From NCBI GenBank assembly GCA_000723505.1, contig HG934468.1:2388798-2452797 (forward strand): a DNA stretch of 64,000 bases, written 5' to 3'. The DNA is from Mucinivorans hirudinis. Its GTDB lineage: Bacteria > Bacteroidota > Bacteroidia > Bacteroidales > Rikenellaceae. Below the pieces are notes generated by a model, which was not told the origin of the DNA, ran no database searches, and saw only the letters and a program-made list of their open reading frames with translations. A program made the position numbers and the translations under genes. Below are positions 53,482-61,582 of the stretch, in pieces; position 1 is the first letter of the stretch, and every line of letters starts with the position of its first letter.

Positions 53482-53488
53482 ACAAAAA

Positions 53489-54415
53489 CTATTTGAGAAT
53501 AATCTCGTTTGTACCAATCATCAGACCGTCCATATATACATACACCGTATATTTACCTGCATTGAAACCCGTGCCGTTGTAGAAGACGCTAACCGGCAAA
53601 TCGTCACCACGATAATCTACCGAACGCGATGCCGAAAATGGGGTATTTTGTCCCTCGAAATCAAAGACCTGCCCCTGACTCTCCTGCAAATTGTAGCCCT
53701 CGGGCGATATTATACGTACATAAATCATTCTGTCTCCGTGGTTAGCCAACTCATTAGAAGTCAGCACTAACTCCACTTCCAAGCGCACCGCTTGACGTGC
53801 TCTGGTCGCGTCCTTGCCATTCTTTTGCACAGCCTTGAGCAGGATGTTTCGCGCCTTGATTTGCGAGCCGCGAGCCACCTTTTGGTTCAGCTCCTGAGCC
53901 GTCTCCACGGCAGCTTCTGTTTTAAGCCTTAAACCGGTAATCTCTTTTTTATAGTTAAGGTTTTCGCCTACAAGCTTTTGGTTTAACCTATTGAGCGAGT
54001 CAATCTGACGAACAAAACCCCGCATCGTGGTGCGCAATGTGCCAAGTTCACGCTCATACTGACGCAATTTTGCATAACTCGCCTGACGCTCGGACTTCAA
54101 ACGGTTTATCAACGAGTCTGCCTTGTGCCGCTCGTAAGATAGGTTACGATTGAGGGTGTCGTTATCAAATTTAAGGTTGTCCATATCGCCCATAAGACGC
54201 TGTGTTTGAACCTGAAGTGTATCCATACTCTCGCGCAGTGCCGCTTCGTCCGCCCGACTTCGCTGCACGCTCATAAAGTAGAGAACCGACACGGCAGCCA
54301 ATACAACCAGAAGAATGACAATAACAATCTTCATACCCATAAGTGATTTATTACCACCGGTGTTATCTGGTTGTTGATAATCGTAATTGTAATCGTTTTC
54401 TTGATAGTTGTCCAT
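53489..54415 (-). CDS. Membrane-anchored coiled-coil protein of unknown function
   Basis: A 308-residue protein with a polar tyrosine- and asparagine-rich N-terminus, one span at about 28-47 (MKIVIVILLVVLAAVSVLYF), a long coiled coil (about 55-190, e.g. RLMGDMDNLKFDNDTLNR) and a C-terminal beta domain (about 210-308, ending YVYMDGLMIGTNEIILK). The body should face the periplasm. It is conserved in Bacteroidetes, as far as I recall, without a known role. It leads the operon to panC (7 bp), but the link is probably just positional. A near-consensus minus-strand promoter (TAACTTCG at 54449-54456) lies upstream. Confidence 0.75.
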   Translation of the reverse strand: MDNYQENDYNYDYQQPDNTGGNKSLMGMKIVIVILLVVLAAVSVLYFMSVQRSRADEAALRESMDTLQVQTQRLMGDMDNLKFDNDTLNRNLSYERHKADSLINRLKSERQASYAKLRQYERELGTLRTTMRGFVRQIDSLNRLNQKLVGENLNYKKEITGLRLKTEAAVETAQELNQKVARGSQIKARNILLKAVQKNGKDATRARQAVRLEVELVLTSNELANHGDRMIYVRIISPEGYNLQESQGQVFDFEGQNTPFSASRSVDYRGDDLPVSVFYNGTGFNAGKYTVYVYMDGLMIGTNEIILK

Positions 54416-54505
54416 AATGTTTGGTATGTTTTAGCAGGTTAAACACCGCGAAGTTATATATTTTTTTCAATACACAAAAATGATTCTTTACTAATAACTC
54501 TTTTT

Positions 54506-54538
54506 ATTGCGTAATTATTGCCAAAAACCTTATCTTTG
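54506..54538 (+). promoter_or_regulatory. Promoter of the SpoIIE-like gene
   Basis: ATTG (54506-54509) and TATCTTTG (54531-54538) are 21 nt apart. Two further -7-like elements, TAAATTTG at 54589-54596 and 54600-54607, lie as a direct repeat directly in front of the ATG. Confidence 0.55.
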
Positions 54539-54611
54539 CGCGGTAGTAGACTGCATTTCTGAAATAGAAACAAGTTTTTTTATTTCATTAAATTTGCACT
54601 AAATTTGCACT

Positions 54612-55769
54612 ATGCAGGAGTTTATTGAAGTTGATACCTTGACCCGTACCAAGCAGGGGTCGAGCGTTTCGGGCGAGGTGATGCTTTCGCGTCGTGGCGA
54701 TGCAGGCGTATATATGGTGCTTGCCGACGGTGGGGCGAGTGGCGTAAAGTCGAACATTATTGCATCGACAATAGCCTCTATGGCAATAAACTATCCCCTT
54801 CGCGGAGAGAAGATGATGCAGGCTGCTCGCTCCATTCTCTCTACCTTTGGCGGAGGTGTGGCGGCATTCTCCATCGCTGAGGTCAAGAGTAGCGGCGATG
54901 TGAAAATCATTGAATATCAAACACCTCATTTTATTTTGTTGCGCGACGGCAAGGAGTGTGAAGTTTCGCGGCAGGTGATGGTTTTCCAGAGCACAAGCGG
55001 CATTCGGCACGAGGCGACACTTTCAAAATTCAAGGCTCAGTTTCAGGACAGAATAGTGCTCTTTTCAGGCGGGGTAACTCTCTCGGGAGCAGGCACAGCC
55101 CGATTGGGCGAGAGTGGTTGGCAGCGTAGAGGAGTGGTTGAAACACTGGAAGATATGTTGCGCGAGCACCCCAATATTTCGGCACAGCGTACCTCCTTGG
55201 TGGTGGTTTCGCGCGCCAATATGAACGATTTATTTATTTCCAAGAACGATATTAGTTGCGGTTCGATATATTTTCGCGAGCCGCGTCGCCTGCTCATTTG
55301 CTCTGGTCCTCCCTTCAACGAGCAGAACGATAAAGAGCTGGCTAATAGGTTAGATAGCTGGCAGGGGACGAAGGTTATTTCGGGCGGAACAACGGCGCAG
55401 ATTATCGCTCGCGAACTTGGGCGCGAGGTGTTGGTCAATCTGCGTAGGGATGTTTCGGGGCTTCCTCCCACCAGCAAGATGGAGGGGGCTGACCTTATCA
55501 CTGAAGGGGTGCTGACCCTTGCTAAGGTGAAGGGTATTCTCGAAAAGGCGGAAGATACCGAGATTGTAGGCAAGGGTACGGACTATCAGATTGTCAGGAT
55601 GCTCCTCTCGCACGATGTGATTCACTTTTTGGTGGGCACACGCATTAATGCCGTCCATCAAGACCCGAATCTGCCCATTGAATTAGAGCTCCGACGCAAT
55701 GTGGTTAAGGATATAGCTCGCCTTCTGCATACGAAGTTTCTTAAAGATGTGTCGGTGGAGTATATTTGA
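54612..55769 (+). CDS. SpoIIE/PP2C-like phosphatase domain protein
   Basis: Probable serine/threonine phosphatase of the SpoIIE type, 385 residues. The core MVLADGGASGVKSNIIAST near residues 35-53 matches the metal-binding DGxGxG loop of PPM phosphatases, with GASG replacing the usual GMGHG. RIVLFSGGVTLSG resembles the SpoIIE switch strand (LYSDGV), with the second Asp missing. The C-terminal third (about 215-385) is not in typical SpoIIE proteins. Similar proteins stand next to [FeFe]-hydrogenase genes in other Bacteroidales, as I remember; none are seen here. Loss of metal ligands makes activity uncertain. Confidence 0.75.
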   Translation: MQEFIEVDTLTRTKQGSSVSGEVMLSRRGDAGVYMVLADGGASGVKSNIIASTIASMAINYPLRGEKMMQAARSILSTFGGGVAAFSIAEVKSSGDVKIIEYQTPHFILLRDGKECEVSRQVMVFQSTSGIRHEATLSKFKAQFQDRIVLFSGGVTLSGAGTARLGESGWQRRGVVETLEDMLREHPNISAQRTSLVVVSRANMNDLFISKNDISCGSIYFREPRRLLICSGPPFNEQNDKELANRLDSWQGTKVISGGTTAQIIARELGREVLVNLRRDVSGLPPTSKMEGADLITEGVLTLAKVKGILEKAEDTEIVGKGTDYQIVRMLLSHDVIHFLVGTRINAVHQDPNLPIELELRRNVVKDIARLLHTKFLKDVSVEYI

Positions 55770-55785
55770 GTAATGACAAATGCAC

Positions 55786-55823
55786 TATTAATCCGCCTCC
55801 TATTGACAGGGGGCGGGTTAATA
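55786..55823 (+). terminator. Hairpin behind the SpoIIE-like gene
   Basis: TATTAATCCGCC and GGCGGGTTAATA pair, with CCT/AGG inside, around ATTGAC. There is no long T run. Confidence 0.55.
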
Positions 55824-56091
55824 AGTTTATGTGAAATTTGGTATATTACAGAAAAAACAGTTATCTTTGCACAAATTGTTGATTGACAGTCTTATTTGGG
55901 GTGTTTGTATTTCGAAATGTAGCGCAAATGACAATATTTGAGTTGTATTAATATGATATGCAGCACATTGGTGTTTATGATGTTATAGCAGCATTATATG
56001 CACATACTTTATTAGTATTATTTGTTATATTAGGCTTTATATTTAGGCAAATGAATTTACAGTGCTGAAATAATAAGTAAATTAATGATAT
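55824..56091 (+). other. Leader of the AraC gene with a promoter and a small ORF
   Basis: TTTG (55837-55840) and TATCTTTG (55863-55870) are 22 nt apart. Initiation near 55877 gives a leader of about 215 nt that contains the ORF at 55958-56068. No other feature is visible. Confidence 0.5.
55958..56068 (+). CDS. Possible small membrane ORF (36 residues)
   Basis: ATG 55958 opens 36 codons ending TGA 56066-56068. The product has a short polar start (MQHIGVYDVIAALYAH), one strong membrane span (TLLVLFVILGFIF) and a polar tail (RQMNLQC). It lies in the transcribed leader between the promoter and the AraC-family gene. It might be a small membrane protein or a leader peptide; length alone cannot exclude chance. 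Confidence 0.35.
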   Translation: MQHIGVYDVIAALYAHTLLVLFVILGFIFRQMNLQC

Positions 56092-56958
56092 ATGGGTTTA
56101 AGATGCGATCATAATAATGGTACTTGCAGACATTATACTCCTGATTTTAATGTTGGCTTTAAGGTAGTTACCCCTAGGAGAGGAGACCATTATGATGGTA
56201 ATAAGTTTGAAAATCACACTTTAGTCTTTCTCATAGAAGGGGATATAGAGTTCTCTTACAATGATTATTTAAATCGACGATTTAAGCAGGGGGATATTTT
56301 CTTTATTCCTCAAGCTGCCCAGATGTATGGGACTGCCCTTACGGATGCTAGGATGTTGGTACTGTCATTCAATAACAAGGTAGAATCTCTTTGTGACAGA
56401 TGTCGTATATCTGAGCAGATAAAATGTCTGCCCGAAATAGAATATGACTTCAAGCCATTGGAAATGACAGACCTATTATTCACTTTCGTTCAACTGATGG
56501 AGGGATACCTTGCAAAAGGAGCAAGATGCACCTTTCTGCACGAATTAAAGCAGAAGGAGTTATTTATCCTTCTGGGAGTGGAATATGACGAGAAATCGTT
56601 TGCTGAATTGTTTTATCCGGTTCTTGGCAGTAATACCGACTTTAAGAGCAGGGTATTGGAGAACTATCACTATGGATTGGATGTTTCTAATCTGGCTGAC
56701 AAAATGGGAATGAGCTACTCGCCGTTTTTACGTCAGTTTAAGCGAGAATTTGGCGAAACTGTCAAGGATTGGATGCTCAAACAAAAGGCAAAGCACATAA
56801 AGCTGCGAATGTCTCTCCCCTCGACCACAATCTCTGATGTTATCCGTGAGTTTAACTTTACCGACCTTCCTCACTTTGTTCGATTTTGTCGTCAGCAGTA
56901 CGGGTGTACGCCCAAGGAGTTGTTGAATTCCATAAAACACAATAAAACGGAAGTATAG
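56092..56958 (+). CDS. AraC-family transcriptional regulator
   Basis: DNA-binding regulator of 288 residues. The N-terminal half is a cupin-like sensor (FENHTLVFLIEGDIEFSYND, then GDIFFIPQAAQMYG). The C-terminal half has the two helix-turn-helix units: LDVSNLADKMGMSYSPFLRQ and TTISDVIREFNFTDLPHFVR, closing with YGCTPKELL. The signal and target genes are unknown. It is a single gene with a long leader and ends at a strong bidirectional terminator. Confidence 0.9.
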   Translation: MGLRCDHNNGTCRHYTPDFNVGFKVVTPRRGDHYDGNKFENHTLVFLIEGDIEFSYNDYLNRRFKQGDIFFIPQAAQMYGTALTDARMLVLSFNNKVESLCDRCRISEQIKCLPEIEYDFKPLEMTDLLFTFVQLMEGYLAKGARCTFLHELKQKELFILLGVEYDEKSFAELFYPVLGSNTDFKSRVLENYHYGLDVSNLADKMGMSYSPFLRQFKREFGETVKDWMLKQKAKHIKLRMSLPSTTISDVIREFNFTDLPHFVRFCRQQYGCTPKELLNSIKHNKTEV

Positions 56959-57031
56959 TTAAAGGGTGCTTTTATTAATGGTTCTGCCGTTTTTTGTGCA
57001 GAAATTTTATCAAACGAGACCTTCTAGTACT

Positions 57032-57067
57032 AAAAATGGGCTCAACCGTGAGGTTGAGCCCATTTTT
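57032..57067. terminator. Bidirectional terminator between the AraC gene and tRNA-Arg
   Basis: AAAAATGGGCTCAACC (57032-57047) and GGTTGAGCCCATTTTT (57052-57067) form a perfect 16-bp stem with a GTGA loop, with A and T tracts on both sides. Confidence 0.85.
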
Positions 57068-57070
57068 TAG

Positions 57071-57144
57071 TGACGCCGACAGGATTCAAACCTGTAACCG
57101 GCTGATCCGTAGTCAGCTACTCTATTCAGTTGAGCTACGGCGCC
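57071..57144 (-). tRNA. tRNA-Arg (anticodon ACG)
   Basis: A complete cloverleaf of 74 nt on the minus strand. The acceptor is GGCGCCG with CGGCGTC (one G-U pair) and discriminator A. The anticodon stem GCTGA/TCAGC holds loop CTACGGA with ACG (plus-strand 57108-57110). The T arm is CAGGTTTGAATCCTG. The A34 is normally edited to inosine by TadA to read CGU, CGC and CGA. CCA is not encoded. Confidence 0.96.
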
Positions 57145-57161
57145 ATTTCTTTAAGACGGTG

Positions 57162-57192
57162 CAAAGGTAGAAAAAAAATATCATCTTCCAAA
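57162..57192 (-). promoter_or_regulatory. Promoter of tRNA-Arg
   Basis: On the minus strand TTTG (57189-57192) and TACCTTTG (57162-57169) are 19 nt apart, a perfect pair 17 nt before the tRNA. Confidence 0.75.
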
Positions 57193-57203
57193 ACTTTTTT
57201 CAC

Positions 57204-57211
57204 TATCTTTG
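57204..57211 (+). promoter_or_regulatory. -7 element of bioB
   Basis: TATCTTTG at 57204-57211 is a full match; a convincing -33 element is missing because the site overlaps the divergent tRNA-Arg promoter. Confidence 0.45.
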
Positions 57212-57227
57212 CGAAAAATTATTTGTT

Positions 57228-58184
57228 ATGACAGTAAAAGATATTGAAAGCCAAATTTTTAGTGGAAAAAATATTTCTCACGAGCAAACCGTCTATATTT
57301 CAGATAACTGGGCTACGGAGAAAATTTGCGAACTTGCCGACAAAGTGCGCGCACATTTTATGGGTAGCAAAATCGATACCTGTTCGATTATGAATGCACG
57401 GAGCGGACGTTGCTCCGAGGATTGTAAATGGTGCTCGCAATCGGTGCATCACAAGAGTAAAATTGATATATATCCGCTCGTAGGTAAGGATGATGCGGTT
57501 GCTAATGCTTTGGACAATCACAGCAAGGGTGTCGGTCGTTTTTCGTTAGTTACTTCGGGCAGAGCGATGACAGATAGGGAGGTAGATAAGGCGTGCGATA
57601 TTTACAATGCCATTGCGCAAAAGTGTTCCATATATCTTTGTGCCTCGATGGGTTTGTTGAGTAAAAATCAACTTCAAAGACTAAAGGATTGTGGAGTAGG
57701 GCATTACCACTGCAACATTGAGACTGCTCCATCATATTTCTCGAAACTTTGCACCACACACACCTTTGAAGACAAGTTACGCACAATTGATTGGGCTAAA
57801 GAGGTCGGACTGAAAATTTGTTCGGGAGGCATCATAGGGATGGGCGAGACAATGGCGCAGCGTGTTGAGATGGCATTTGTGCTCAGGGAAATAGGCGTGG
57901 TTTCAATTCCCATCAATATACTAAACCCCATCGAAGGAACGGCATTAGAGGCTGCTGAGGCGCTGAGTGATGACGAGGTATTGCGCACATTCGGCTTGTT
58001 CAGATTGGTTAATCCGCAGGCGCATATTCGCTTTGCTGGTGGGCGCACACGCATTTCGCACATTCAGGCGCGCGCCTTGCGCAGTGGAGTTAGTGCGGCT
58101 TTGGTGGGCGATTTGCTTACCACAATCGGATTTAATATTGAGCAGGATAAGAAATTGTTTAGTGATTGTGGGTTTGAGTATTGA
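57228..58184 (+). CDS. bioB: Biotin synthase
   Basis: Radical SAM enzyme that inserts sulfur into dethiobiotin. The 318 residues carry the cluster motif Cys62-x3-Cys66-x2-Cys69 in GRCSEDCKWCSQS. CSIYLCASMGLL, HYHCNIETAPSYF (auxiliary-cluster Cys region), ICSGGIIGMGET and FAGGRTRISHI (Arg ligand region) follow. The other biotin genes are not in the window. It is divergent from tRNA-Arg, and its -7 element lies within 24 nt of the start. Confidence 0.95.
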   Translation: MTVKDIESQIFSGKNISHEQTVYISDNWATEKICELADKVRAHFMGSKIDTCSIMNARSGRCSEDCKWCSQSVHHKSKIDIYPLVGKDDAVANALDNHSKGVGRFSLVTSGRAMTDREVDKACDIYNAIAQKCSIYLCASMGLLSKNQLQRLKDCGVGHYHCNIETAPSYFSKLCTTHTFEDKLRTIDWAKEVGLKICSGGIIGMGETMAQRVEMAFVLREIGVVSIPINILNPIEGTALEAAEALSDDEVLRTFGLFRLVNPQAHIRFAGGRTRISHIQARALRSGVSAALVGDLLTTIGFNIEQDKKLFSDCGFEY

Positions 58185-58255
58185 TTGTGAGCTATTGAGT
58201 TAATACTCCATAGGGGAGTTCCAAATCTCAACTATTGATAAATTTGGGGTTGCCT

Positions 58256-58813
58256 CTACAATATATCGAATTCACCCTTCTCTCCAACCTTTGCCACGCA
58301 TCCGAATGGCAGTTGCAACGCAAAGCAACCATCAACGTCTGCCGCCCCAAATAAGCGGGCGGCAGCACGAATTACCCCCGCGTGCGTGATTATCAAGATA
58401 TTTCCTTGTTCCTCACCGAGAGAGTCGATAAAATCTGAGACTCTAGCCTCAAGCTCAAGAAAGGACTCTCCTCCTTCGCACGACTCGTTGAGGTAGTCGG
58501 CAAACCATTGCTTGCCCTTTGGGCTGTCATATATGCTCTGCCAGCTGAGCCCTTCCCACTTGCCAAAGTTGAGCTCCATTAATCTATCGTCCTCTACAAC
58601 AGTCTTATCGCCCCCCAAAAAACTTGCCAAAGTCCTGCATCGGAGCAATGGGCTGCTGTAAATTCGTGTGAAGTCCGTTTGTTGCAATTTGGCGGCAACT
58701 GCCGCCGCCGCCGCGGGGAAGTCGGGGGAGAGCGCCATATCACTCTGACCATAGCAGATGTCAGGTTCGACAACCGTGCTGGTGTGCCTGACTATATATA
58801 GTACACAGCCCAT
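58256..58813 (-). CDS. cobC: Alpha-ribazole phosphatase, histidine phosphatase family
   Basis: Removes the phosphate in the last steps of cobalamin nucleotide-loop assembly. From ATG 58811-58813 the product is 185 residues, beginning MGCVLYIVRHTSTVVEPDIC. The phosphatase RHG box reads RHT here, which is also seen in other Bacteroidetes CobC, as I recall. YSSPLLRCRTLASFL, MELNFGKWEG and IITHAGVIRAA hold the remaining active-site residues. The start lies 22 bp inside the end of cobS, so the two are coupled. A frame from 58954 is too long. Confidence 0.9.
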   Translation of the reverse strand: MGCVLYIVRHTSTVVEPDICYGQSDMALSPDFPAAAAAVAAKLQQTDFTRIYSSPLLRCRTLASFLGGDKTVVEDDRLMELNFGKWEGLSWQSIYDSPKGKQWFADYLNESCEGGESFLELEARVSDFIDSLGEEQGNILIITHAGVIRAAARLFGAADVDGCFALQLPFGCVAKVGEKGEFDIL

Positions 58814-59541
58814 AGGTAGAATAGCATTTCGGTAAATTGTTGCAAAGCCCCGAGGGTATCTCCTGTGAATCCGCCTATTTTCAGATGCAGGTAGCGGCGG
58901 TAGCCAATGAGCAGAATGGTGGCTAACCCAACATAGACCAATGCAAAGAGCCAACCGAAATATAGTAGGGGGGTGATGCCAAAGAGGGTAGCAATACCAA
59001 GTGTGAGACCATCTATTCCCAGCCTCGTGTGTCCCGCCTTGCCCTCTGTGCTGCGAAGGTAGCGCGAGGTGCGCACCAGCAATACCGGAAAGAGTCGGCT
59101 CGCCGCCGCCGCCGCCACCAGAACCGGCAATAGAACATCAGTGGGAAGAGCTGCCAATGCTCCGTATTTAAGCGCAATAGAGAAAATCAGAGCCAGAACT
59201 CCATAAGTGCCCACACAACTATCTTTCATTATTCGCAGTATAGCTTCTCTGTCACGCCCTCCCCCGAATCCATCGAAGAGGTCGGCAAGGGCATCTTCGT
59301 GTAGCCCACCCGTCGCTAATGCCATTGCCGACATCGCCATCAGTAGCGCACAAGGAGCCGGGAAAAGTGCATCTCCCAATGCCCAGCAACCGTAGCCGAT
59401 AACCCCAACAATAATCCCCACCAAGGGAAAGTAACCAAACGCTTGACTCAACTCTTGCTCGCCATACCTCACACTGTGGGGAGTGGGGATGCGGCTGTAG
59501 TAGCTCAGGGCGTTGAAAAATATGTTTAGTTGTTGTTTCAT
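58792..59541 (-). CDS. cobS: Cobalamin synthase (adenosylcobinamide-GDP ribazoletransferase)
   Basis: Inner-membrane enzyme that joins adenosylcobinamide-GDP and alpha-ribazole. The 249 residues start MKQQLNIFFNALSYYSRIPT. The DxxDG-type metal site is GLHEDALADLFDGFGGGRDR at about 79-98, followed by about five spans. GDTLGALQQFTEMLFYL is the conserved end. CobU and CobT are not in the window. With CobC it forms a short salvage operon. Confidence 0.95.
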   Translation of the reverse strand: MKQQLNIFFNALSYYSRIPTPHSVRYGEQELSQAFGYFPLVGIIVGVIGYGCWALGDALFPAPCALLMAMSAMALATGGLHEDALADLFDGFGGGRDREAILRIMKDSCVGTYGVLALIFSIALKYGALAALPTDVLLPVLVAAAAASRLFPVLLVRTSRYLRSTEGKAGHTRLGIDGLTLGIATLFGITPLLYFGWLFALVYVGLATILLIGYRRYLHLKIGGFTGDTLGALQQFTEMLFYLWAVYYI

Positions 59542-59594
59542 TTGCGGGTCTTACTGCGGTGGATAGCATTATCGCAATAATAGTTTTTCACCAC

Positions 59595-60395
59595 TTAAGG
59601 TGTCTTTATCTCTTTATCGCTGTCTTGAATTTTTTTAGCCTCTTCCCAGTAGACATCCATCTCTTCGAGTGTCATATCCGTGAGTTTACGCCCTTGGGCA
59701 ATGGTTTTGGATTCCAAGTAGTTGAATCTCTTTATAAATTTCCGGTTTGTGCGTTCGAGCGCCGTGTCTGGATTGATGCCCCAGAGTCGGGCGGCGTTGG
59801 TGAGCGAGAAGAATAGGTCGCCGAACTCAGCCTCGAGATTGTCGTGGTTGCCGGCAACTATCTCCACTTCTACCTCCGCAATCTCCTCTTTGACCTTAGC
59901 CCAGACATCTTCGCGTTTTTGCCAGTCGAACCCCACATTTGCGACCTTCTGCCCTATCCGATAAGCCTTGGGTAGAGCGGGCATACCCGTGGCAACGCCG
60001 CTCAATACACTTTTGTTGCCATCCTTCTCTTTGAGTTTGAGAGCCTCCCAGTTACGACTGACCTGTGCTGCATCCGATACTTCGGTGTCCGAAAAAACGT
60101 GCGGGTGGCGGTAGATGAGCTTTTCACTGATGGCATCAGCTACATCGGCAATGTCGAAATCTCCCGTTTCAGAGGCTATTTTGGAGTAGAAGACAATGTG
60201 AAGAAGCATATCACCGAGCTCCTTTTTTATCTCGTTCATATCGCCTGTCAGTATCGCATCGGTTAGCTCAAAGCACTCTTCTATCGTATTGTTTCTCAGT
60301 GACTCCATTGTCTGTTCTCTATCCCAAGGGCATTCGTTGCGCAATCTATCCATTATAAGGATAAGTCTTTGTAAGGCTTCGCTTTGTCTTTTCAT
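59595..60395 (-). CDS. mazG: Nucleoside triphosphate pyrophosphohydrolase MazG
   Basis: Hydrolyses nucleoside triphosphates to monophosphates, cleaning the pool or lowering stress signals. From ATG 60393-60395 the product is 266 residues with two MazG domains. CPWDREQTMESLRNNTIEE with ELGDMLLHIVFYSKIA is the first, and KEEIAEVEVEIV with AEFGDLFFSLTNAARL the second, each with the EExxE and ExxD metal sites. A frame from 60425 adds ten untypical residues. It precedes cobS by 53 bp and may be co-transcribed with it. Confidence 0.94.
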   Translation of the reverse strand: MKRQSEALQRLILIMDRLRNECPWDREQTMESLRNNTIEECFELTDAILTGDMNEIKKELGDMLLHIVFYSKIASETGDFDIADVADAISEKLIYRHPHVFSDTEVSDAAQVSRNWEALKLKEKDGNKSVLSGVATGMPALPKAYRIGQKVANVGFDWQKREDVWAKVKEEIAEVEVEIVAGNHDNLEAEFGDLFFSLTNAARLWGINPDTALERTNRKFIKRFNYLESKTIAQGRKLTDMTLEEMDVYWEEAKKIQDSDKEIKTP

Positions 60396-60605
60396 AATCT
60401 TGTGTTGTCTTTCGCGCACTCTCAATATTCGAGATGGCGAACAAAGGTAAGGACTTTTTTAGAAATTATCGCGCAAGCACGAAAGCAAAAAAAACGTGCT
60501 GCTAAAGTCGTTGAAACTCACTTGCCGGCGCTATGTGACGGATGCTTCGGAGCAGATATTTTGCACGGAGAGTTCATTGTTTCCAAAAAATAGTCTACCT
60601 TTGTC
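60396..60605. other. Gap between mazG and the cobalamin riboswitch
   Basis: It holds a minus-strand -7 element for mazG (TACCTTTG read from 60449 to 60442) and a plus-strand -7 element TACCTTTG at 60596-60603 for the riboswitch transcript. Both -33 elements are weak. No gene is visible. Confidence 0.5.
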
Positions 60606-60800
60606 TTGGTATCGGTTCTCGATGTTGTCCGCCGTGGCAATGGAGATTAAAAGGGAATCCTGTGAAAATCAGGGACTATCCCCGTAGCTGTAAGTTTTAT
60701 TTGAGAGGAGTGTACTCACTTTTAAGCCACTGTCCCGAGAGGATGGGAAGGCTGCACTGCCCGAAACGAGTCAGAAGACCTGCCGCCTACCTTAAATACA
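60606..60800 (+). promoter_or_regulatory. Cobalamin (B12) riboswitch
   Basis: The aptamer core is easily read: GATTAAAAGGGAATCCTG, then GTGAAAATCAGGGAC and CCCCGTAGCTGTAA. Later GCCACTG, GGGAAGGC and the B12 box GAGTCAGAAGACCTGCC (about 60769-60785) appear in the canonical order. The ends are approximate. It starts right behind a -7 element and precedes cobO by about 125 nt, so adenosylcobalamin should repress the cobO-btuF-btuC operon. Confidence 0.92.
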
Positions 60801-60924
60801 TTGGAGCTTTCGGGTGAAAGGCAACACAGAGAAGAGTCACAATAATCTCCCAATCAAGGAATCACAACTCGTCTTCGCGTCCCTTCTGCTGCTATGCTCC
60901 TATTTTTTACTAAGAATGGAGTTT

Positions 60925-61440
60925 ATGAAAGGTTATCTTCACGTCTATACGGGCGATGGAAAGGGCAAGACAACATCAGCCCTTGGATTGGCACTACGGT
61001 CAGCAGGCAGCGGAAAGAGGGTCTTTTTCGCCCAATTTATCAAAGGACAGCTTTATAGCGAAATCAAGGCACTGGAGCGTTACTCCGACCTTGTTGTTAC
61101 GCGGCAGTTCGGTTTGGGCTGCCTGCTGTTCAGCGAACCCGTTGCCGAGGATATTGAGGCGGCAAGAGAGGGGTTGCGAGAGACTGAGCGGGCAATGCTC
61201 TCGGGCGACTATCAACTTGTGGTTTTCGATGAAGCCAATATTGCGTTGCGCTACAAATTTTTCACCCTTGATGAGTTGATGGAGGTCATAAATCGACGCC
61301 CGCCCGGTGTCGAGGTTGTGGTGACAGGCAGAGACGCTCCGCCCCAACTTATCGAGGCAGCAGATCTAGTGACCCATATGCAGCAGGTGAAGCACTATTA
61401 CCAGAGTGGCGTATCGGCGCGTTTGGGTATTGAGTATTGA
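60925..61440 (+). CDS. cobO: Cob(I)yrinic acid a,c-diamide adenosyltransferase
   Basis: CobA/BtuR-type enzyme that adenosylates corrinoids. From ATG 60925 the product is 171 residues and opens MKGYLHVYTGDGKGKTTSAL, with P-loop GDGKGKT. VVFDEANIALRYKF (Walker B-like) and VEVVVTGRDAPPQLIEAADL follow, as expected. ATG 60916 is a possible alternative start; a longer frame from 60814 would begin inside the riboswitch region and is unlikely. It is the first gene under the B12 riboswitch. Confidence 0.94.
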   Translation: MKGYLHVYTGDGKGKTTSALGLALRSAGSGKRVFFAQFIKGQLYSEIKALERYSDLVVTRQFGLGCLLFSEPVAEDIEAAREGLRETERAMLSGDYQLVVFDEANIALRYKFFTLDELMEVINRRPPGVEVVVTGRDAPPQLIEAADLVTHMQQVKHYYQSGVSARLGIEY

Positions 61441-61474
61441 AGGAAGGTTATTCCTGATTTATTGCATCATTCAT

Positions 61475-61487
61475 CCCGCTGCGCGGG
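61475..61487 (+). repeat. Small GC hairpin between cobO and the next gene
   Basis: CCCGC (61475-61479) pairs with GCGGG (61483-61487) around TGC. It lacks a T run and may be an RNA-processing element; the gap of 142 bp contains no other signal. Confidence 0.3.
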
Positions 61488-61582
61488 GCGGTGGGGGTTG
61501 CCAGATTTTCAGAGGCATAAAACCGGCTCAGCAAATGGCGGCTCAAATTTCTAATAATAAGCCATTTATAAAATACTCGCAA

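Noticed and set aside
58256-58813. Loss of the active-site Gly in CobC (RHT instead of RHG)
   Set aside because: RHT is also found in other Bacteroidetes CobC proteins as I recall, and the remaining active-site motifs are intact.
60814-60924. N-terminal extension of the adenosyltransferase
   Set aside because: It would start with GTG at the edge of the B12 riboswitch, and the family N-terminus begins at 60925.
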